A stretch of DNA of 64,000 nucleotides from assembly GCF_001042525.2 (NCBI RefSeq), contig NZ_CP011921.2:806001-870000 (forward strand), given 5' to 3'. The stretch is from Francisella orientalis FNO12 (GTDB lineage Bacteria; Pseudomonadota; Gammaproteobacteria; Francisellales; Francisellaceae). Below, one piece after another: positions 41,852 to 51,312 of the stretch. The notes beneath the pieces are model-generated. The model did no database searches. It was given only the letters and a program-made list of their open reading frames with translations, and was not told the origin of the DNA. A program made the position numbers and the translations under genes. Position 1 is the stretch's first letter. Each line of letters starts with the position of its first letter.

Positions 41852-42508
41852 ATGATTTGTATGAGGCTTTCTAAATTTATTTTTAAACTGAAAAGTTTTA
41901 AATATGCTGATGCTTTGTTATTGAACATTAATGATAATCTCGATTTAGAGAACATGTTTTATATACCGGAAATACAAATTTCAGAGATTCTAAAGTATAA
42001 GAATGATTTTGATAGAAATAAGCGATTTTTAGCAAGAGCTTTTTTATATTCATATTTAAAGAGTAAATATTATATTGATGACTATACTATACAGATCAAT
42101 AGATATGGCAAACCATTTTTAAAAAAAAATACAAGAATTGATTTTAGTATTTCTTACTCAAAAGAATATATATTAATAGCAGTAAGTGATAAATGTAAAG
42201 TTGGTGTTGATATTGAGTATATAGATGAAAATATTAGTCATAATGAACTTAAAGAAGTTATTATGCATGATAAAGAAATAATTTATTATGATCAGCTTGA
42301 AACAGATATTGATAAATTAAATTTTTTTTTAGAAGTATTTAATATAAAAGAATCTATAGTTAAAAGCATTGGTGTTGGCTTATATATGGATATCAAAAAT
42401 ATTTGTACATTAGATTTGATAAAATCACATAAATCTCAAGAAACATTAGTGTTGAATATTTTTGATGAAATTAAATTTGACTATAAAACAAGTTTAAAAT
42501 TTTTATAA
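41852..42508 (+). CDS. 4'-phosphopantetheinyl transferase, Sfp type
   Basis: This 218-residue protein should attach the phosphopantetheine arm of CoA to the serine of NRPS carrier domains. Sfp-family motifs are present: NRYGKPFLKK (near 84-93), IDFSISYSKEYILIAVSD (near 97-114), CKVGVDIEYID (G-x-D-x-E Mg site, near 116-126) and FNIKESIVKSIGVGL (near 171-185). The last motif normally begins with W (WxxKE); here it is F. The start may be the ATG at 41852 or at 41861. The gene heads the NRPS cluster, 14 bp before the first NRPS remnant. Confidence 0.85.
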   Translation: MICMRLSKFIFKLKSFKYADALLLNINDNLDLENMFYIPEIQISEILKYKNDFDRNKRFLARAFLYSYLKSKYYIDDYTIQINRYGKPFLKKNTRIDFSISYSKEYILIAVSDKCKVGVDIEYIDENISHNELKEVIMHDKEIIYYDQLETDIDKLNFFLEVFNIKESIVKSIGVGLYMDIKNICTLDLIKSHKSQETLVLNIFDEIKFDYKTSLKFL

Positions 42509-42521
42509 AAAATAAATAGTT

Positions 42522-43833
42522 ATGAATAAAAAATTAATAGAAGAGGATTATCAAAGAATAGTTTACGATTGGAATAAGACGGATAATGACTATCTAAGAG
42601 ACAGGACGGTTTATGAATTGTTTGAAGAGCAAGTACTTAAGAATCCTGATGCTATAGCTATAGTTTTTGAAGATCAAGAAGTTACTTATAAAGAGTTAAA
42701 TGAAAGAAGTAATCAGTTAGCAAGATATATAAGAAAGCAATATAGACGAGCTACAAATCAAGAACTTAAGCCAGATACATTAATTCCTTTATGTTTAGAA
42801 AGAGGGATAGATATGGTGATAGGAATCCTTGGAGTGATGAAATCAGGAGGTGTATATGTACCGATGGATCCTGATTATCCAGCAGATCGTTTGAAACATA
42901 TATTATCTAATACTAATGCTAAGCTAGTCATTACTCAAAACCACATAGAATACAGATTTAAAGAAGTAACAGATATACTACTTATATCAATTAATGAGCA
43001 AAATAGTCAAACTGTATACCAAGGTAAGAAAGCTACAAACCTTTCTCAATATAGCCAAGCTACAGATTTGGCATATGTGATATATACGTCAGGTGCAACT
43101 GGATTGCCTAAGGGAGCTTTAATATCAAATTATCAGGTGATAATAAAATTACAAAGTATAGTTGAGACATTTAATATAAAACCAGAGAATGTTTTAGGAT
43201 CAAGGATTAACTATATTTTTGATCCTTTTTTAAGAGAATTATTTATTGGTTTAATAACAGGGGCTAAACTAGTTCTTTTCTCAAAAAAGGAATTAATAGA
43301 CTTTTATGAAATATCTAATAAAGTTTATAAGTATAAAATTAATTATTTAATTTTTGTTGCTTCTCAGCTTGATCTGTTTGTTGACTATTTGCTTACAAAT
43401 AGTAGTATGTTAGACAAAGTAAAGAGCTTATCTTTTTGATACAAGAATTAATGATGATAAATTATTAAGAATCCGAAATGAAAATTATGATGATATTATG
43501 TGTAGTCTTTTAACATATTATAAAAGTTTAAAGTATACTGACTCTCATATAAAAACACTTCTTAAAGTTAGTGAAATAGAAAATGAGTTATCAAAACAAC
43601 AAATATCTGGTAAATTGATACACTCGAATATAACTTTATTCAAAGCTTTAAATGAGGATTCTTGATTTGATTATAAAGGAAAAGACAAGTTTTATAATTA
43701 TATGAAATCTTTAGATGATAATAATGTGGGGCTATATGCCCAAAAGCTTAAAGTTATAAGTGTTGATGCACATCATGGAAATATTTTAGAAAACATAGAC
43801 TTATTAGAATTAATACAATTATTAGAAAAATAA
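42522..43833 (+). pseudogene. NRPS adenylation-thioesterase gene with deletion and stops
   Basis: The gene starts with a C-A linker (YQRIVYDWNKTDND) and an adenylation domain through AYVIYTSGATGLPKG. It then continues as a different adenylation-like sequence (ALISNYQVIIKLQ...FDPFLRELFIGLITGAKLVLFSKK) to SLSF-stop at 43439. From 43440 the frame continues (DTRINDDKLLRIRN...) with a TGA at about 43665 between NEDS and FDYKGKD, and ends ISVDAHHGNILENIDLLELIQLLEK, which looks like a thioesterase C-terminus with its catalytic-type histidine. The second half of the A domain and any carrier domain are missing. This is a remnant of an A-(PCP)-TE module. Confidence 0.75.
42596..43093 (+). repeat. 498-bp perfect direct repeat, copy 1
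   Basis: These 498 bases are identical to 45207-45704, at an offset of 2611. I compared them line by line and found no difference inside; both edges end at a base difference (T/C at 42595, T/G at 43094). The block codes for the N-terminal lobe of an A domain. Confidence 0.95.
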
Positions 43834-43855
43834 AAAATAGATTATGAGGTTTAAT

Positions 43856-44776
43856 ATGATAAATTTGTTGCAAGAAAAATGGGAAAGAAGAGCGACAGTT
43901 AGAAGCCGTTCAAGAATAGTATATGATAAAGCCGCAACAGGGTACTATTACCCAATATCAAGAGCACCTTTGGCTATACATCCGTATATTTCATTAAAAG
44001 GTGAAAAAGCAAGAGAGTTTCTGTTAATTCAATCATTATATAAATACTCAAATGATATCGCTTCTATAGAAACAAGAGTTGTTAATGAAGTAATTCTGAA
44101 GGCTATCTCAGATAAAATAGATGGTATTACTTTTGATGATGAACAAAAAATTAATTTATATACGATAATGGTAGATGAAGCATATCATGCATATGTAGCC
44201 TTTGATGCCATATTACAAATTAAGGAAGAAACAGGAGTTTCCCCTCTGGAACTACCGAAAACAATAGAAATAGAAAAGGCGATTAGTAATATAAAAAGTA
44301 AGTTAAATACTAAGTATCATAATGTGTTTGAATTTATATGTGTTTGTTTAGCAGAAAATACATTAACTAAAGAAATAGTAACAATGACTGATAAAGAAGA
44401 AACACATCCATATTTTCAAAAAATAATAAAAGATCATTTAACAGATGAAACCCGTCATTCTGGAGTTTTTTATAAATTACTTTCTTATGTGTGGATGAAT
44501 TTGAATAATGAATATAAAAAGCATATAGGTAATGTGTTAGCAGAGTTTATAGAACTATATCTTGATTTAGAAGTACAAATTGCTTTTGATGAACAGATTT
44601 TGAAATCAATAGGACTATCAATAGAAGAAATAAAAGAGGCTATTGATGATACTTATGGAGAATTTAAATTAACTAAAGAACATCCTATGTTAAAAAATAT
44701 TTTAAACATATTAGAAAAGACTAGAGTATTAGATGAGTATTCGTTAAAAGGATTTCAACAAAGAGATTGGATTTAA
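43856..44776 (+). CDS. AurF/CmlI-type diiron N-oxygenase
   Basis: This protein of about 306 residues belongs to the AurF-like diiron oxygenases. The ligand pattern is visible: a Glu in the ETRVVNE segment, DEAYHAY (E-x2-H), AENTLTKE, and DHLTDETRHSG giving H-x3-E-x2-H. Family members oxidise amines to hydroxylamines or nitro groups, or act on carrier-bound amino acids. I chose the ATG at 43856 because GAGGT lies 6 bases upstream; an ATG at 43844 is also in frame. It ends inside the next NRPS gene (10-bp overlap), so it is cotranslated with a Val-loading NRPS. The substrate is inferred, not shown. Confidence 0.8.
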   Translation: MINLLQEKWERRATVRSRSRIVYDKAATGYYYPISRAPLAIHPYISLKGEKAREFLLIQSLYKYSNDIASIETRVVNEVILKAISDKIDGITFDDEQKINLYTIMVDEAYHAYVAFDAILQIKEETGVSPLELPKTIEIEKAISNIKSKLNTKYHNVFEFICVCLAENTLTKEIVTMTDKEETHPYFQKIIKDHLTDETRHSGVFYKLLSYVWMNLNNEYKKHIGNVLAEFIELYLDLEVQIAFDEQILKSIGLSIEEIKEAIDDTYGEFKLTKEHPMLKNILNILEKTRVLDEYSLKGFQQRDWI

Positions 44777-47700
44777 AAAAAACTATGAAAGAGTTACATA
44801 TATTTATTAGTCAGAATTATCAAAATCATGAAGAGTTAAAGAATGAGATTATAGATTTCGGTCATAAAATTTTTGAATCTATAAATGATCAAAAGATAGA
44901 TGTCGCAATATATTTTGAATATAAAGATTTTCTAGATATGATAACTAATTCATCTAATACTGTAGGAAGCTCTTTATTAGTATTAGACAAAGGTATTTAT
45001 ATTAATTTATCTAAAAGTGTTTTTAAGTTATCAGATGATAGTAATATTGATAAAATCTTAGATATCTTAATATTATTGTCTAAGGAAAGTTTAGAATTGA
45101 ATTCATATCCTTTGGTAAATTTAGTTGATGAGTTTAAAGTCAACTTTTCAGAGGATGAATATAATCAAATATTTTACAATTGGAATCAGACAGACAATGA
45201 CTATCCAAGAGACAGGACGGTTTATGAATTGTTTGAAGAGCAAGTACTTAAGAATCCTGATGCTATAGCTATAGTTTTTGAAGATCAAGAAGTTACTTAT
45301 AAAGAGTTAAATGAAAGAAGTAATCAGTTAGCAAGATATATAAGAAAGCAATATAGACGAGCTACAAATCAAGAACTTAAGCCAGATACATTAATTCCTT
45401 TATGTTTAGAAAGAGGGATAGATATGGTGATAGGAATCCTTGGAGTGATGAAATCAGGAGGTGTATATGTACCGATGGATCCTGATTATCCAGCAGATCG
45501 TTTGAAACATATATTATCTAATACTAATGCTAAGCTAGTCATTACTCAAAACCACATAGAATACAGATTTAAAGAAGTAACAGATATACTACTTATATCA
45601 ATTAATGAGCAAAATAGTCAAACTGTATACCAAGGTAAGAAAGCTACAAACCTTTCTCAATATAGCCAAGCTACAGATTTGGCATATGTGATATATACGT
45701 CAGGGACTACAGGGTTGCCTAAGGGAGTGATGATTGAGCACTCTAGTATTAATAGTTTGGTATTTAATAAAAATATAGATATAAGTGAAAGTGATGTTTT
45801 TGCTTTTTTATCATCACCAGTATTTGATGCTTCAGTATTTGAAATTTTCTGTTCATTACTATTGGGTTCGAAATTGATAATTCCTAAAGATATAAGACAT
45901 TTAATATCATCCAGTAAAGAATTAGGATATTTTTTGAGACAAAATAAAGTCTCTATTTTATGGTTAACAAAGACGTTATTTGACTCTATTTACATACAAA
46001 ATAAAGATCTTTTTGCTGAGCTAAGATATTTAATTATAGGAGGGGAAGCATTAGATGTTAATTTAATTAATAGTTTAGTTAGTCAAAGAAACAAACCTAA
46101 AAAAATTATCAATGGTTATGGACCGACTGAGTCTACTACATTTACTACATTTTATGAGATCACAAAAGAAATAGAGATAGAAAGTTGTCCTATAGGGCAA
46201 CCGATTAATAATAGAAAAGTTTATGTATTAGATGAGTATAGATATCCAGTACCGCTAGGAGTGGTAGGAGAATTATATATAGGAGGTGCTGGGTTAGCGA
46301 GAGGTTATCTTAACCGAGATGATTTGACGGCGGAGAGATTTGTATCTAATCCGTTTGCGACAGAGTTAGATATAGCTAATGATTATACGAGATTATATAA
46401 GACGGGAGATTTAGTAAGGTGGTTACCTGATGGTAACTTAGAATATATAGGTAGGAATGATTTTCAGGTTAAGATTCGTGGGTATAGGATAGAGTTAGGA
46501 GAGATAGAGAATCAATTACTAAAGATAGAAGGTATTAATCAAGTAGCGGTATTAGCAAAAGAGAATGAGGAAACTAAATCTAAATATTTAGTAGGTTATT
46601 ATGTGCCGCAAGAATTAGGTAAATTTAAACAAGAGAGTTTGCTAGAAGAATTATCAAATGTATTACCTGAGTATATGGTACCGAGTATACTAGTTGAACT
46701 GGAGAGTTTTCCTCTTACAATAAATGGTAAGTTAGATAGAAAGAAATTATCAAATACAACTACTAACTTTAGTAATTATACTCAATTTAACCCATATGAT
46801 AATATTGAAAAATATATTGGAAATCTATGGTTAAAAACTTTACCAATAAAGCCTGAAACTTTAAATAGCCATAGTAGTTTTTTAAATCTTGGAGGTAATT
46901 CATTATTAGTGACAAAAATAGTCTCTTCTATAAATAATGAATTTGGAATATTTTTAAAAGCTAGTGATTTATTTAAATATAGAACCTTAGGTGAATTATC
47001 TCAACATGTAAGAGAAAATCTAAAATTTAGTAATAAAGCCTTCAACTTTAAACTACAAAAAAACATAGATGTTAAATCTTTTAGTCTTACAGATGTACAA
47101 AACGCATATTTATTTGGAAGAATGGAAGGTCTAACTTTAGGTAATATATCAACCCATGTCTATATAGAACTATGTTTTGATGATATAAATGTGCAGAAGC
47201 TTGAATTAGCAATAAATAAGCTTATTAGAAGGCATGAACAATTAAGGACAATAATAAATATTAATGAAAATACTCAATCAGTTATAGCTGATGTGCCAGT
47301 TTTTCATCTTAATAAAGAAAATACACAAGTTATAAGACAAAATATGTCTCATCAAGTTTTTGATATTGGTAAATATCCTCTGTTTGATTTTAAATATAGT
47401 ATAGATGGCTCTAATAAATATATTCTACATTGTAGTTTTGATGCTATTATTACCGATGTTTATAGTTTGTCAATTATATTTAATGATTTAAATAGTTTTT
47501 ACAATGACCATGAACTTCTTAAAATAGAAGTTTCATTTAGTGATTATATAAATTTTAATTTTGAGTTTAAACAAACAAAGTATTACAGTGATGCTAGAGA
47601 ATATTGGGCTAGAAAAATACCTAATTTACCGAAATATCCTCAATTACCATTATTAAATCACCCTAATAATATTAAAAAAATTAGTTTTAGTAATCTTAAT

Positions 47701-50700
47701 AGGGAAATTTCAAAAGACATTTTTTCCAAATTGACTGATAAAGCTACAAAATTAAATATAAGCGCTACAAGTGTCTTATTATTTTGTTACGGTTTTATTT
47801 TATCTAGATTTTCTGGTCAAAATGATTGTTTAATAAATTTAACTCTGTTTAATCGAGAGTATTTTCATAAAGATATAGACAAAGTTGTTGGTGATTTTAC
47901 AACATTAGAACTTTTTGGATTCTCTTTATCTGATAAGAATAAATTAAAAAATACTTTATTAAACATACATAATGATCTATGGAAAGATCTTGATTATAAA
48001 AGTTATAGTGGTGTTGAAGTAATAAGAGATATTAGAAAGTACAATAAATTATCTCCAAATGACTTAATTGCTCCTTATGTATTTACAAGTGCAATAGGAC
48101 ATAATTTATTTCCAGAGAATTTCCTTGGTAATAAATTTGAAGGAATAAGCTTTGAATCAGCACAAACTTCTCAATGTATTATTGATAATATTGCTAGAGA
48201 AACTAAACAGGGTATCTCTATTGACTGGTATTATGTTGAGCAACTATTTGATTCAGAGGTAATTTCATCGATGCATAAAGCCTACTGTGATTTAATAGAA
48301 TATTTAGCGGAATCAGATTGGGAAGAGAAACTTCCAGAGTTAATTTTACCTGAATTAGATAGATCTATAATAGAAGCGGCGAATGGTTATATTCGTTCAG
48401 AAGTAAAAGCTACATTAGTTGAGTTATTTACAAGCAGTTTAGAAAGTAATTTATCTTCTATAGCAGTAATTGATTATGAGGGTAAATATAGTTATAAGAC
48501 TATTTCTGATTATGCAAACTCTATTAGTCTATACTTACATGATCATGGTTTATGTAAAGTAGGTAGATTAATAGGAGTATTAAGTGAGAAAAGTCATAGA
48601 CAAGTAGTGGTAACACTAGGGATAATGCAGAGCGGTTCAGGATATTTACCATTACATGTAGATTGGCCAAGGGGTAGATGTGATGAAGTATTATCAGAGG
48701 GTAATGTAGATACAGTACTACTATCTAGCTCTGAGTTTAATGGCTGTATAAAGGGTAGTGATATAGAGGATAAATATAATTGGTTAATTATTGAAGATAT
48801 TATCAACTATAAATCTGATACTAAGCTAGAGAGCTTATCTAAACTAGACTTAGATGATATAGCCTATGTAATATTTACTTCAGGAAGTACAGGTAAACCT
48901 AAAGGAGTAACCATATCTCATAAAGGAGCTGTAAATACGATATTGGCAGTTAATGAGAGATTTAATATTAATAAGCAAGATAAAGTATTAGCGTTATCAG
49001 AGTTAAGCTTTGATTTATCGGTATATGATATTTTTGGTTTATTGGCAGCTGGAGGGACAATAGTATTTCCAGATCAGAAAAGAACTAAGGAGCCAAGTCA
49101 TTGGTATGATTTAATAGAACAATATACTGTAACTATCTGGGATACAGTACCACAATTAATGAGTTTATTAGTTGATTATGTAAGAGATAGTAATAAACAA
49201 TTACCTTCATTGAAAGTTACTTTAATGAGTGGTGATTGGATACCATTGAATCTTCCTAAACAAATTAAAGAAGTATGCCCTAATATAACTGTAATGAGTT
49301 TAGGAGGAGCAACAGAGGGAAGTATCTGGAGTATATGGTATGAAGTTAACGATATAGATCCAAATTGGAATTTTATTCCATATGGACAAGCTATGCCAAA
49401 TCAGAGGATGTACGTGCTTAATGAGCAAGGTCAACATAATCCTATAGGGGTGATAGGGGAGATTTATATAGGAGGTCAGGGGGTAGCAGTAGGTTATTGG
49501 CAAGATCAGGAGAAAACAGCTGCTAGCTTTATAAATCATCCAGAATTAGGAAGGTTATATAAGACGGGAGATCTTGGTAAATGGCATAGAGATGGCTATA
49601 TAGTTTTTGAAGGAAGAAAGGATAGTCAAGTAAAATTAAATGGTTATAGAGTTGAGTTGGATGAGATATCATCAAAGTTAGCTAAGTTACCAGGAGTTGA
49701 AAATGCTTTAGTAAAAATTCAAGAAACAAACAATAAGTCATACTTAATTGGTTACTTAGTATCAGAGAATGATAATAAAGAACATTTATCAGAAATTAGT
49801 CACGATGAAAATCAGATAATTCAGTATAGAATTAATCAATCTGGTATAGATAATAAATTAGGTATAACTTACTCTATGGATATTGATTTGCTTGAATCTG
49901 ATTTTAGATTACGCAAAAGTTACAGAAATTTTATAGATACTAAAATTTATAAATATCAAATAGAAAATAAAATTGATGAAGTGCAAAAAAATATTAGTCA
50001 CCAATGTTCTCGATCTAAAAATACTATTAACAAACAAGAGCTATTAGAATTACTTTCAAAAATTTCTGGCTTAAAGTTAGAAGATAAAGTAATTCCAAAA
50101 TATAGATATCCATCTGGAGGCTCATCCTATAGTGTTAGAACTTATATAAATATTGAGAGCAATATAGCAGATATTATAGCGGGACAATATTATTATAACC
50201 CTATAGAAAAAGCTTTATGCGGAGTTGAAAACAAATCATTAATAAATAAATTTTTAGATAAAAATGCTTTTCATTTTGTGGCGCATATGCCTGCAATTAG
50301 GCCTTTATATAACGACTTTTCTCTTAAATTAACTTATATTGAAATGGGACACATGTTGGGGTTACTAATTCCAAATTTAAATAAACTAGGGATTTCATAT
50401 AAAGTTGAGTTAAACTCATTCATAGATGAAAGACAGGATAATATATTTTTAGGCTCATTAGTATTATTTCCAGTTGAAGAAACTCCACAATCAATAACAA
50501 AGTTTAATTTTAGGATACTAGATCACGACAAAACAAGAAATGCATACGTTGATGAAAATAGTATTCCTCTTATTAAGCTAAAAGAAGAAAGTATTTTCAC
50601 ACGAAGTGGAGATTTCTATCAAACTCACGTTATGGAATCTGCTAATCTTTTATTAAGTATAGATGCACCATCTGATAAAAAAGATAATAGCTCTAATATG

Positions 50701-51312
50701 TCTCTTCTTGTTGAATCATGTATTTTTGCACAGTGTCTTAGCGAAAGCTTGTATGAAGATAATATCGGTAGTTGCATGCTTGGAACAACTATTGATAATG
50801 GTATTTATACAGTAGCTTTTGGTAAAATTGATGAAAGGCAAAAAATTCTTCCTGAAACAAAAGTTAGTCAACTTTGTTTAAAAGATTTGGTTAATAAAGA
50901 GCTATCAAACTCTCTTCCTAATTATATGTTACCATATGATTATATTGTGCTAGATCATATTCCTTTAACTGCTAATGGAAAAGTAGATTACAAGCTTTTA
51001 CCTTCTTTAACAATCAATTTAGATGCTTCTTATGTTAAGCCTCGTAATGATGTCGAAGAAAAATTATGTATATTATGGAGTAATATTTTAGAACTTGATC
51101 AGATTGGGATACATGATAGTTTTCTTAAACTGGGGGGTAATTCTTTTACAAGCATTAAATTGATAAATGAAATGAAGTCTAACTATAACGTCAATATACA
51201 AGTTTCAGATCTATTTAAATACCCTACGATTGCTGAAATAGTAGAGAATTTTAGTTTTAAAGAAGTCAGCATGATAGATGAAGGTGAAGATGAGGATATT
51301 TTATGGATATAA
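44767..51312 (+). CDS. NRPS-1: A(Val)-PCP-Cy-A(Cys)[Ox]-PCP
   Basis: This is a 2181-residue synthetase. Residues 1-140 look like the tail of a lost condensation domain. A1 (about 145-665) carries TSGTTGLPKG, VFDASVF and NGYGPTEST; the code read by eye is DAFWIGGTFK, the valine code. PCP1 has LGGNSLL (near 710). A heterocyclisation domain follows (about 770-1190) with LTDVQNAYLFGR and DAIITD (D-x4-D). A2 (from about 1215) has FDLSVYDIFG and GGATEGSIW, code DLYDLSLIWK, one change from cysteine. A nitroreductase-like Ox domain (about 1676-2030, PSGGSSYSVRTYI) sits between A8 and A9. PCP2 has LGGNSFT (near 2125). The start is TTG 44767 or ATG 44785. The acidic C-terminus may dock with NRPS-2. Confidence 0.9.
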   Translation: MDLKKTMKELHIFISQNYQNHEELKNEIIDFGHKIFESINDQKIDVAIYFEYKDFLDMITNSSNTVGSSLLVLDKGIYINLSKSVFKLSDDSNIDKILDILILLSKESLELNSYPLVNLVDEFKVNFSEDEYNQIFYNWNQTDNDYPRDRTVYELFEEQVLKNPDAIAIVFEDQEVTYKELNERSNQLARYIRKQYRRATNQELKPDTLIPLCLERGIDMVIGILGVMKSGGVYVPMDPDYPADRLKHILSNTNAKLVITQNHIEYRFKEVTDILLISINEQNSQTVYQGKKATNLSQYSQATDLAYVIYTSGTTGLPKGVMIEHSSINSLVFNKNIDISESDVFAFLSSPVFDASVFEIFCSLLLGSKLIIPKDIRHLISSSKELGYFLRQNKVSILWLTKTLFDSIYIQNKDLFAELRYLIIGGEALDVNLINSLVSQRNKPKKIINGYGPTESTTFTTFYEITKEIEIESCPIGQPINNRKVYVLDEYRYPVPLGVVGELYIGGAGLARGYLNRDDLTAERFVSNPFATELDIANDYTRLYKTGDLVRWLPDGNLEYIGRNDFQVKIRGYRIELGEIENQLLKIEGINQVAVLAKENEETKSKYLVGYYVPQELGKFKQESLLEELSNVLPEYMVPSILVELESFPLTINGKLDRKKLSNTTTNFSNYTQFNPYDNIEKYIGNLWLKTLPIKPETLNSHSSFLNLGGNSLLVTKIVSSINNEFGIFLKASDLFKYRTLGELSQHVRENLKFSNKAFNFKLQKNIDVKSFSLTDVQNAYLFGRMEGLTLGNISTHVYIELCFDDINVQKLELAINKLIRRHEQLRTIININENTQSVIADVPVFHLNKENTQVIRQNMSHQVFDIGKYPLFDFKYSIDGSNKYILHCSFDAIITDVYSLSIIFNDLNSFYNDHELLKIEVSFSDYINFNFEFKQTKYYSDAREYWARKIPNLPKYPQLPLLNHPNNIKKISFSNLNREISKDIFSKLTDKATKLNISATSVLLFCYGFILSRFSGQNDCLINLTLFNREYFHKDIDKVVGDFTTLELFGFSLSDKNKLKNTLLNIHNDLWKDLDYKSYSGVEVIRDIRKYNKLSPNDLIAPYVFTSAIGHNLFPENFLGNKFEGISFESAQTSQCIIDNIARETKQGISIDWYYVEQLFDSEVISSMHKAYCDLIEYLAESDWEEKLPELILPELDRSIIEAANGYIRSEVKATLVELFTSSLESNLSSIAVIDYEGKYSYKTISDYANSISLYLHDHGLCKVGRLIGVLSEKSHRQVVVTLGIMQSGSGYLPLHVDWPRGRCDEVLSEGNVDTVLLSSSEFNGCIKGSDIEDKYNWLIIEDIINYKSDTKLESLSKLDLDDIAYVIFTSGSTGKPKGVTISHKGAVNTILAVNERFNINKQDKVLALSELSFDLSVYDIFGLLAAGGTIVFPDQKRTKEPSHWYDLIEQYTVTIWDTVPQLMSLLVDYVRDSNKQLPSLKVTLMSGDWIPLNLPKQIKEVCPNITVMSLGGATEGSIWSIWYEVNDIDPNWNFIPYGQAMPNQRMYVLNEQGQHNPIGVIGEIYIGGQGVAVGYWQDQEKTAASFINHPELGRLYKTGDLGKWHRDGYIVFEGRKDSQVKLNGYRVELDEISSKLAKLPGVENALVKIQETNNKSYLIGYLVSENDNKEHLSEISHDENQIIQYRINQSGIDNKLGITYSMDIDLLESDFRLRKSYRNFIDTKIYKYQIENKIDEVQKNISHQCSRSKNTINKQELLELLSKISGLKLEDKVIPKYRYPSGGSSYSVRTYINIESNIADIIAGQYYYNPIEKALCGVENKSLINKFLDKNAFHFVAHMPAIRPLYNDFSLKLTYIEMGHMLGLLIPNLNKLGISYKVELNSFIDERQDNIFLGSLVLFPVEETPQSITKFNFRILDHDKTRNAYVDENSIPLIKLKEESIFTRSGDFYQTHVMESANLLLSIDAPSDKKDNSSNMSLLVESCIFAQCLSESLYEDNIGSCMLGTTIDNGIYTVAFGKIDERQKILPETKVSQLCLKDLVNKELSNSLPNYMLPYDYIVLDHIPLTANGKVDYKLLPSLTINLDASYVKPRNDVEEKLCILWSNILELDQIGIHDSFLKLGGNSFTSIKLINEMKSNYNVNIQVSDLFKYPTIAEIVENFSFKEVSMIDEGEDEDILWI
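45207..45704 (+). repeat. 498-bp perfect direct repeat, copy 2
   Basis: This is the second copy of 42596-43093, here inside the first adenylation domain of NRPS-1. The zero-difference match across 498 bp stands in contrast to the flanks, which diverge at once, so it is a recent duplication or gene conversion. Confidence 0.95.
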
